Shown here piece after piece: positions 58,689 to 64,000 of a stretch of DNA of 64,000 nt. Under the pieces are notes generated by a model that was not told the DNA's origin, ran no database searches, and saw only the letters and a program-made list of their open reading frames with translations. Within the stretch, counting starts at the first letter, position 1, and the number at the start of each line of letters is the position of its first letter. A program made the translations under genes and the position numbers. The stretch is from Bradyrhizobium lablabi. GTDB lineage: Bacteria; Pseudomonadota; Alphaproteobacteria; Rhizobiales; Xanthobacteraceae. The stretch covers positions 38,329 to 102,328 of the forward strand of contig NZ_JAFCLN010000024.1 in assembly GCF_018129385.1 (NCBI RefSeq), read 5' to 3'.

Positions 58689-59381
58689 ATGACGACGGCA
58701 TTGAAGCGAATCGAACGCGAGCCGCTGTGGGATCTGGCGCACGCGCAATTGCGCGAGGCGCTGCTGGCCGGACGGTTCGAGCCCGGCACGGTCCTCACCC
58801 TGCGCTCGCTGGCGGAAAGTTTCGGCACATCCATCACGCCGGTGCGCGACGCCGTCACCCGCCTGGTTGCGCAGGGCGTATTGCAGCAGGGGCCGCGCAA
58901 TTCGGCGATCGTGCCGAATCTTTCCCGCAAGGAACTGGCGGATCTGACGGTGGTGCGCTGTGCGCTCGAAGGCCGTGCGGCGCGCGAAGCGGCCTCGCAC
59001 CGGCATGACCGCACCGCGCTCGGCCAGCTCGAGGAGCGGCTTGCGACCATGCAATCGCTGATCCAGGCGCGAAAGCTCGAAAGCTATCTCGAGCATCACC
59101 GCAAATTTCACTTCGGCATCTACGCCATGTCCGGCATTCCGCTGCTGGTCGAAACCATCGAGAATATGTGGCTTCGCTGCGGCCCGGTGCTCTCCTTCGT
59201 GATCCCCGAATATGTCGTGCTGCTGAAGGGATGGGATCGCCACACCGCGGCGCTGAAGGCGATCAAGGCGGGCGACGCCAATGCCGCCGAGCGCGAAATT
59301 GCCGCCGACATCAGCGAAGCCGCGAACTATCTTGCCGGCCTCGCCGATGCCACGGGCCAGTTGCGGCGGCCGGCCGGCTAG
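58689..59381 (+). CDS. GntR-family transcriptional regulator (FCD type)
   Basis: A 230-residue regulator. The winged helix is at residues about 10-75 (LREALLAGRFEPGTVLTLRSLAESFGTSITPVRDAVTRLVAQGVL). An FCD-type helical domain follows, with LTVVRCALEGRAAREAA, SYLEHHRKFHFGIYAMSGIPLL and the metal/ligand His in GWDRHTAALKAIKAGD. ATG 58689 is chosen because the helix-turn-helix begins normally from it; upstream extension is unconserved. It is divergent from the Bug-enolase operon and upstream of dgoK/dgoA, and probably represses both through the palindrome at 58598. Confidence 0.88.
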   Translation: MTTALKRIEREPLWDLAHAQLREALLAGRFEPGTVLTLRSLAESFGTSITPVRDAVTRLVAQGVLQQGPRNSAIVPNLSRKELADLTVVRCALEGRAAREAASHRHDRTALGQLEERLATMQSLIQARKLESYLEHHRKFHFGIYAMSGIPLLVETIENMWLRCGPVLSFVIPEYVVLLKGWDRHTAALKAIKAGDANAAEREIAADISEAANYLAGLADATGQLRRPAG

Positions 59382-59423
59382 TATGTGATCTTTGAGCGGG
59401 CAGCGATTTCTGCGGAGTGTTAC

Positions 59424-60365
59424 TTGACGCCTCTTACACCTTCCCCCGGCGCTGCGCCGGCCGCCTTCGTCGCGGTCGATTGGGGCACCAGCAGCTTTCG
59501 CGGCTGGCTGATGTCGGCGGAAGGTAGCGTGCTCGCGGAGAGCCGCGGCAGCGAGGGCATGCTGCACTGTGCCGGCGCCGGCTTTGCGCCCGTGCTGCGC
59601 GATCACCTGTCACGGCTCGCCGCGCCGGAAACAATTCCCGTCCTGATTTGCGGCATGGCGGGAGCACGGCAAGGCTGGATCGAGGCGCCCTATCTGAATA
59701 CGCCGACGCGCCTCGATGCGCTGCATGAGGGCGCGGTCCGCGTGGACGCCGGCCGCGACATTCGCATCCTGCCCGGGATCGCCCAGGCGCGCGCCGACCG
59801 GCCGGATGTGATGCGCGGCGAGGAGACGCAGCTTCTGGGAATGATCGATCCCGCGTTCAGCGGGCTTGTCTGCATTCCCGGCACGCACAGCAAATGGGTA
59901 AAGATCGAGGCGGGAGCGATCGTCGAATTCGCGACCTACATGACGGGCGAACTGTTCTCCGTGATCTCGCAGCACAGCATCCTGGCCTATGCCGTCGAGG
60001 CGGCCGGTCAGCCCGCCGCGAACAGCCGGCCGTTCCGCGAGGGCATCGCAGCGGCGCTGGCTGCGCCTTCGGGATTGACCTCGTCGCTGTTTCAATTGCG
60101 CGCGGCGCAACTTCTCGGCTTCGAGCAGCGCGGCGACGGGACGGACCGCCTCTCAGGCCTGCTGATCGGCAGCGAGATATCGGATGCGACGGTTCGTTTC
60201 GGCCGGCCGCGACGCTTGAGGCTGCTGCGTGCCGGACGCCTCGGCGAACTCTACGAAATTGCCGTGCGCGAACGTGGCTTCGATGTGTCGGCTGACGATG
60301 CCGAGGCAGCATCGCGGCACGGGCTGAGCAAGGCCGCCATCAATATTTGGGGAGCGCAGTTCTGA
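59424..60365 (+). CDS. dgoK: 2-dehydro-3-deoxygalactonokinase
   Basis: A 313-residue ASKHA-fold sugar-acid kinase. The start is taken as TTG 59424, with GGAG six bases upstream; GTG 59385 has no such site. FVAVDWGTSSFRGW near the N-terminus binds phosphate, then ICGMAGARQGWIEAPY, GEETQLLG, CIPGTHSKWV and FATYMTGELFSVISQHS follow. It phosphorylates 2-keto-3-deoxygalactonate in the De Ley-Doudoroff route. One base separates it from dgoA. It follows gntR by 42 bases, so the three genes form one unit. Confidence 0.88.
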   Translation: MTPLTPSPGAAPAAFVAVDWGTSSFRGWLMSAEGSVLAESRGSEGMLHCAGAGFAPVLRDHLSRLAAPETIPVLICGMAGARQGWIEAPYLNTPTRLDALHEGAVRVDAGRDIRILPGIAQARADRPDVMRGEETQLLGMIDPAFSGLVCIPGTHSKWVKIEAGAIVEFATYMTGELFSVISQHSILAYAVEAAGQPAANSRPFREGIAAALAAPSGLTSSLFQLRAAQLLGFEQRGDGTDRLSGLLIGSEISDATVRFGRPRRLRLLRAGRLGELYEIAVRERGFDVSADDAEAASRHGLSKAAINIWGAQF

Positions 60366-60366
60366 C

Positions 60367-60996
60367 ATGTCGCAGCCGGTTGCCTGGCCGAAGGTGAAGC
60401 GCTCGCTCGTTGCGATCCTGCGCGGCATCCGTCCCGATGAGGCGGAAGCGATTGCCGAAACGCTGATCGGATGCGGGTTTGAATTGATCGAGGTGCCGCT
60501 GAATTCGCCCGACCCGTTTGTTTCGATCGAGCGCCTGTGCAAGCGCTTCGGCAGCGATTGCCATATCGGAGCAGGCACCGTCCTGAACCCAGCCGACTGT
60601 GCGCGCGTCGCCGATGTCGGTGGCCGGCTGATGGTCAGTCCGAATGTCGACGCCGATGTTCTGGCGACCGCGCAAGCGCGGCAGTTGGTGACCATGCCGG
60701 GCGTGTTCTCGCCATCAGAGGCGTTTCTCGCACTGCGCTGCGGGGCGTCGGCGCTGAAATTCTTTCCGGCGTCCGTTCTCGGTCCCTCCGGCATTGCCGC
60801 GCAGCTCGCCGTGCTCCCGAAGGATACGGTCGTCGGCGCTGTCGGCGGCGTGTCGGACAAGAATCTGGCCGGGTATTGGACTGCGGGAGTCCGGGCGTTT
60901 GGCCTCGGCAGCAGTCTCTATCGTCCGGGCATGACGGCGGCCGAAGTGCGGGTGACGGCGCTGGCTTCGGTCCAGGCCTTTGATGGCCTCGGCTAG
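60367..60996 (+). CDS. dgoA: 2-dehydro-3-deoxy-6-phosphogalactonate aldolase
   Basis: A 209-residue class I aldolase of the KDPG/KDPGal family. Catalytic Glu is E42 in IEVPLNSP and the Schiff-base Lys K131 in ALKFFPAS. IGAGTVLNP and PGVFSPSEAF form the barrel strands, and AVGGVSDKNLAGYWTAGVRAFGLGSSLY binds phosphate. The LNSP motif favours the galactonate form over the gluconate one. It splits KDPGal to pyruvate and glyceraldehyde 3-phosphate. Its stop and that of the convergent cyclase gene sit in a small inverted repeat GGCTAG/CTAGCC (60991-61014). Confidence 0.9.
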   Translation: MSQPVAWPKVKRSLVAILRGIRPDEAEAIAETLIGCGFELIEVPLNSPDPFVSIERLCKRFGSDCHIGAGTVLNPADCARVADVGGRLMVSPNVDADVLATAQARQLVTMPGVFSPSEAFLALRCGASALKFFPASVLGPSGIAAQLAVLPKDTVVGAVGGVSDKNLAGYWTAGVRAFGLGSSLYRPGMTAAEVRVTALASVQAFDGLG

Positions 60997-61008
60997 TGTG
61001 ACCGGCCG

Positions 61009-62208
61009 CTAGCCGCGATACGCAAACAGCTCGATCGGCTCGCTGAAGCCGCGCACTTGATGTTCGCCGGCGTGTTCGAGATTGAAGTCGCCCTTCACCA
61101 GCTCGGCAAACGCCCTGGACAGCAGAACCTTCTTGCCCAATTGCTTGGTGAGCGTCTCGATCCGTGACGCCATATTGACGGCGGGACCGATCACGGTGAA
61201 GTCGAGCCGGGTACGCGATCCGATATTGCCGTACATCACGTCTCCAACATGGATGCCGATGCCGTAGTTCAGCGGCGCACGACCGGTTGTCGCGTTCTGC
61301 TCGTTCAGGGCAACCATGGCCTGGCTGGCTTCGGCCACGGCGCGCAGCAGATTTGCGCAGGCTGACGGCTGGCTGAGCGGAAAGATCGCGAGCAGGCCGT
61401 CGCCGATGAATTTCAGGATTTCCCCGCCATGCCGCTCGATCGGCTCCGACATCGCGTCGAAATAACCGTTGAGAAGCTCGATGACGTCATCGCGCGGCCA
61501 GTTGTCGGAGATTCGGGTGAAATCGCGCAGATCGCAGATCATGATCGCGGCGCGTACCGTCGTTCCGGTCCCGCGCCTTGTGGCGCCGGCCAGGATCAGT
61601 TCGCCGGCATGCGGCCCGACATAGGTTTCCAGCAGCGTTCGCGCTAGCCGGTTCTTCATGCGGATTTCGCTGACCAGCGCCAGAACCGGCAACAGCTTCT
61701 GGAGGAAGGCGATATGCGCTTCGTCGAAACCGCCGGGACGGTCGGTTGCGAAGGTCACGATGTGCATCTTTCCGAGCGTGTGGTACAGCGGCCAGGCCAC
61801 ATAGTCCGTCAGGCCCTTCTCCCGCATCTCGTCGTAGATGGCATGCTGGCGGCCCAGCGACGGATCACGCTCCAGATTTTCGCGCACCTCGGCGGCGCCG
61901 TCGCGGATTTCGTTGGCGGGACTGCCGATGTACTCTGATCGCTCGATGACATCGTAGTCGACCCTTTCGATCTCGGCCTCGCGCATCCCGTCCGCCCAGA
62001 GGATCCGGGCGCCCAGCCATTGGGGATGATTGATCAGGAGATGAAGCGTCGCCCGCTTGACGGGAATGCCCGCTTGCCGAAGCCGCATGCCGAGTTCGGC
62101 GAAAAGATTGTCGAGAAAGCGCTCGTCGCGCGTCTCGTTTGTCAGCCAGTGCTGGACTTCGTCGCCGGAACGGACGGCAGCGGAATCGATGTTGGGGGGC
62201 GCGTCCAT
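61009..62208 (-). CDS. Class III adenylate/guanylate cyclase
   Basis: A 399-residue soluble cyclase. Residues 1-200 form an N-terminal sensory region of the type frequent in rhizobial cyclases (LHLLINHPQWLGARILWADG). Residues about 215-390 are the catalytic domain. AIMICDLRDFTRISD carries the first metal Asp, GEILKFIGDGLLAIFP the second, and RLDFTVIGPAVNMASRIE the Asn/Arg transition-state pair. LGKKVLLSRAF and the C-terminal VRGFSEPIELFAYRG follow. No transmembrane segment is seen. It is probably one of many such paralogues in a rhizobial genome, producing cAMP in response to an unknown signal. Confidence 0.9.
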   Translation of the reverse strand: MDAPPNIDSAAVRSGDEVQHWLTNETRDERFLDNLFAELGMRLRQAGIPVKRATLHLLINHPQWLGARILWADGMREAEIERVDYDVIERSEYIGSPANEIRDGAAEVRENLERDPSLGRQHAIYDEMREKGLTDYVAWPLYHTLGKMHIVTFATDRPGGFDEAHIAFLQKLLPVLALVSEIRMKNRLARTLLETYVGPHAGELILAGATRRGTGTTVRAAIMICDLRDFTRISDNWPRDDVIELLNGYFDAMSEPIERHGGEILKFIGDGLLAIFPLSQPSACANLLRAVAEASQAMVALNEQNATTGRAPLNYGIGIHVGDVMYGNIGSRTRLDFTVIGPAVNMASRIETLTKQLGKKVLLSRAFAELVKGDFNLEHAGEHQVRGFSEPIELFAYRG

Positions 62209-62380
62209 ATCTTCGTCCTCGATGACTGCTCAGTGAGCTGGGTCGGCGGTACGGGATATGTCGTGTGCCCGCTGCACGGTGTCAACGGCGGCCCGCCTCA
62301 ATCCGATCGCGCTGGCTATGGTTGATATGGAGGCCTACTCCCGGCAGTATTCCCGCACGCGACAGCAAGAGGCCATTCCA

Positions 62381-63406
62381 TTGAAATCCGTCTACACCGA
62401 ACTGCACCGCAGCCACGATCCGCAATTCTTTCTCGTACGCGGCGTGGTCAAGCGCACGACCGAGCAGCCCGAGCGCGCCGACCGGCTGCTGGCCGGACTT
62501 GCGGCAGGAAAGCACGAACTGGTCGCGCCTGTTGTGTTCGGGCAGGGGCCGCGGATGCGTGTGCACAGTGCCGAGTATCTCGGCTTTCTCAGCGAAGCCT
62601 GGGACGCCTGGTCGGCGCTGGGCGATGCCGGTCCGGAGATGATCGCGAATGTGCATCCCGTGCGTCATGCCGCGACCTATCCGACACACATCGTCGGCCG
62701 GCTGGGCTGGCACACCGCCGACACCGGCTGTCCGATCGGCCCGGGCACCTGGGCCGCCGCCTGCGCCGCCACTGATGCCGCGGCGACGGCGGCTCAGATG
62801 GTGCTGGACGGCGAGGATGCCGTCTACGCGCTCTGCCGGCCGCCCGGCCATCACGCCTTCCGCGATGTCGCCGGCGGTTTCTGCTTTCTCAACAACAGCG
62901 CAGTCGCCGCCGCGCATCTGCGTCTCAGGCACGAGCGCGTGGCGATCCTCGATGTGGATGTCCACCACGGCAACGGCACGCAAGGCATCTTCTACGAGCG
63001 CGGCGACGTGCTCACCGTTTCGATCCATGCCGATCCTGCGTTCTACTATCCCTATGTCTGGGGCTATGCCCATGAGCGCGGCGAGGGCGCAGGCCTCGGC
63101 GCCAACCTCAATATTCCGTTGCCGCTCGGCACGAAGGACGACGGCTATCTAGCCGCGTTCGATATCGCTGCAAAGACCATCCGCGCCTTTGCACCCGGCG
63201 CGCTCGTGGTCGCGCTCGGCCTCGATGCCTCCGAGCACGATCCGCTCGCGGGCCTTGCGGTCACCACCGACGGCTTCCGTCGCATCGGCGCCGCGATCGC
63301 GCGGCTCGGATTGCCGACGGTGCTGGTGCAGGAAGGCGGCTATCTGTCCGACATCCTTGGCGCCAACCTGACGGCGGTGCTTGCAGGATTCGAGGCGGCG
63401 CGTTGA
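62381..63406 (+). CDS. Acetylpolyamine amidohydrolase (histone deacetylase superfamily)
   Basis: A 341-residue zinc deacetylase, the same length I recall for Mycoplana AphA. TTG 62381 is chosen because AGAGG lies eight bases upstream and the family starts here (MKSVYTELHR); frames from 62258 add about 41 unconserved residues. The zinc ligands are D193 and H195 (DVDVHHGN) and D282 (LGLDASEHD). The catalytic His pair is H157/H158 (PPGHHAF). It deacetylates N-acetylpolyamines in the cytosol, which may connect with the polyamine-like oxidases and importer elsewhere in the window. It is separate from the cyclase gene by a 172-base divergent gap. Confidence 0.85.
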   Translation: MKSVYTELHRSHDPQFFLVRGVVKRTTEQPERADRLLAGLAAGKHELVAPVVFGQGPRMRVHSAEYLGFLSEAWDAWSALGDAGPEMIANVHPVRHAATYPTHIVGRLGWHTADTGCPIGPGTWAAACAATDAAATAAQMVLDGEDAVYALCRPPGHHAFRDVAGGFCFLNNSAVAAAHLRLRHERVAILDVDVHHGNGTQGIFYERGDVLTVSIHADPAFYYPYVWGYAHERGEGAGLGANLNIPLPLGTKDDGYLAAFDIAAKTIRAFAPGALVVALGLDASEHDPLAGLAVTTDGFRRIGAAIARLGLPTVLVQEGGYLSDILGANLTAVLAGFEAAR

Positions 63407-63414
63407 CGCAGCAG

Positions 63415-63536
63415 CCGTCATTGCGAGCCAACGGGTCGCGCGAATGCGCGCCCGATGACAGGCTCCGCGAAGCAATCCATTTCTCCACTTGTCGAGATAT
63501 GGATTGCTTCGTCGCTTGCGCTCCTCGCAATGACGG
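63415..63536. repeat. Bradyrhizobium-type palindromic repeat element (nested inverted repeats)
   Basis: Outer arms CCGTCATTGCGAG (63415-63427) and CTCGCAATGACGG (63524-63536) are exact inverted repeats of 13 bases. Inner arms CGAAGCAATCCAT (63468-63480) and ATGGATTGCTTCG (63499-63511) are likewise exact. This layout is a known high-copy intergenic element in Bradyrhizobium and relatives. An insertion-like segment widens the left part. It starts eight bases after the deacetylase stop, where it may serve as a transcriptional end. Confidence 0.8.
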
Positions 63537-63659
63537 CTTGGGCGCCACCTGTGACAAATTCAACACGTCGGGCAAATCAGATTCTGTTTTTCAGAAATCA
63601 TGTCAAGCCCCTCGTGCAAAAATATTCCGCTTGTCAATTTCGGCAAATCAGAATTATAA

Positions 63660-64000
63660 CAACGCCACCTCATCCCCGAGGAGGGGCGTTGGCCATCGCC
63701 ACCAAACGTTGGGATGGGATGCGGTGGACGCGGGCGGCGTGCTTGACGAAGCGCTGATCGCGTACGGCGAAGTCGTGTGGTCCTGGCGCCGCGACGCTGG
63801 CGCTAAACCTTGCGGAATTTTCCGCGAGGCGATGGTGACAACAAGCCCGCTCACCAGGGAGAGCGCGATATAAGCCGTAAAGCCATTGCGCAGGGGATGT
63901 CGGAGTGTTCTCCGCTCACCTGTATGCTCGTGTGCATTTTTTCGTTGCGCAAGCAGAGCACACGAGACCGCGGGTGCAGCGCGCACCCGGCATTCCCTGC
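63660..64000. repeat. Dispersed repeat segment typical of Bradyrhizobium/Rhodopseudomonas, continuing beyond the window
   Basis: I recognise the text from GGGATGGGATGCGGTGGACG through GAGAGCGCGATATAAGCCGT to CACCCGGCATTCCCTGC as a repeat found many times in these genomes. Imperfect inverted arms lie at 63890-63906 and 63984-64000, with an inner GGGTGC/GCACCC hairpin. Overlapping open frames here encode no known protein. The segment 63537-63660 between the two repeats is AT-rich and holds nothing recognisable. Confidence 0.6.

Noticed and set aside
57909..59606. 565-codon minus-strand frame spanning the gntR region
   Set aside because: It crosses the divergent promoter and palindrome, shadows gntR and part of the binding-protein gene, and has no recognisable domain.
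63403..63873. 156-codon frame at the right end
   Set aside because: It is a translation through two repeat elements; such frames recur wherever the repeats occur and are not proteins.
1..64000. CRISPR arrays, prophage, integrase or toxin-antitoxin genes
   Set aside because: Looked for regularly spaced repeats and typical proteins on both strands and saw none.

Overview
The window looks like chromosomal DNA of a Bradyrhizobium-type alphaproteobacterium (Nitrobacteraceae). The evidence is high G+C coding DNA, Bradyrhizobium-like mnmA, PmtA-like methyltransferase and elongator tRNA-Met sequences, and two repeats typical of that group at the right end: an inverted-repeat element with CGAAGCAATCCAT arms, and a dispersed repeat ending in GGCATTCCCTGC. 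No integrase, intact transposase, phage gene or CRISPR array was found.

Layout. (1) 1-3744 looks like core genome: the 5' part of a probable fliK, mnmA, a PmtA-like methyltransferase, a small secreted Pro-rich protein and tRNA-Met(CAT). (2) 4059-19451 is an aromatic-compound locus. It has an amidase, a Rieske oxygenase beta subunit and an unusual 959-residue protein joining Rieske ferredoxin, FAD ferredoxin reductase and Rieske oxygenase alpha subunit. Also present are an ABM-domain protein, a zeta-class GST (maleylpyruvate/maleylacetoacetate isomerase type), a MarR regulator, an SsuABC-type importer, a TakP-like TRAP binding protein, and a three-gene molybdenum hydroxylase whose Fe-S subunit is fused to a CoxG domain. 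Four copies of a 20-bp motif (consensus TCAGTATACCATCATAATTT) in three intergenic regions suggest one regulon, possibly under the MarR protein. (3) 19810-45140 holds two similarly equipped catabolic modules. Each has an XRE-cupin regulator, hydantoinase/oxoprolinase A and B, an Old Yellow Enzyme homologue with the YqjM Cys replaced by Gln, FAD amine/amino-acid oxidoreductase(s) and an importer (PotABCD type in the first, LivKHMGF type in the second). A polysaccharide-deacetylase/cyclic-imide-hydrolase-like enzyme lies between them. I infer uptake and degradation of N-containing cyclic or N-alkylated compounds, substrate unknown.

(4) 45208-52291 carries a Rossmann/DUF2520 protein, a class II aldolase, an AidB-like acyl-CoA dehydrogenase coupled to a TetR regulator, a HerA-like ATPase and 3-hydroxybutyryl-CoA dehydrogenase. 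(5) 52365-60996 is a sugar-acid locus. A six-gene minus-strand operon (two tripartite-tricarboxylate-type binding proteins, two enolase-superfamily enzymes, a 2-hydroxyacid dehydrogenase, an FAH-family hydrolase) diverges from gntR-dgoK-dgoA, with a perfect 24-bp palindrome between them. (6) 61009-63406 encodes a class III adenylyl cyclase and an acetylpolyamine amidohydrolase. The last 600 bases are repeat DNA.

All calls come from reading the sequence and remembered family motifs; no database search was run. Substrate assignments are inference unless stated otherwise.
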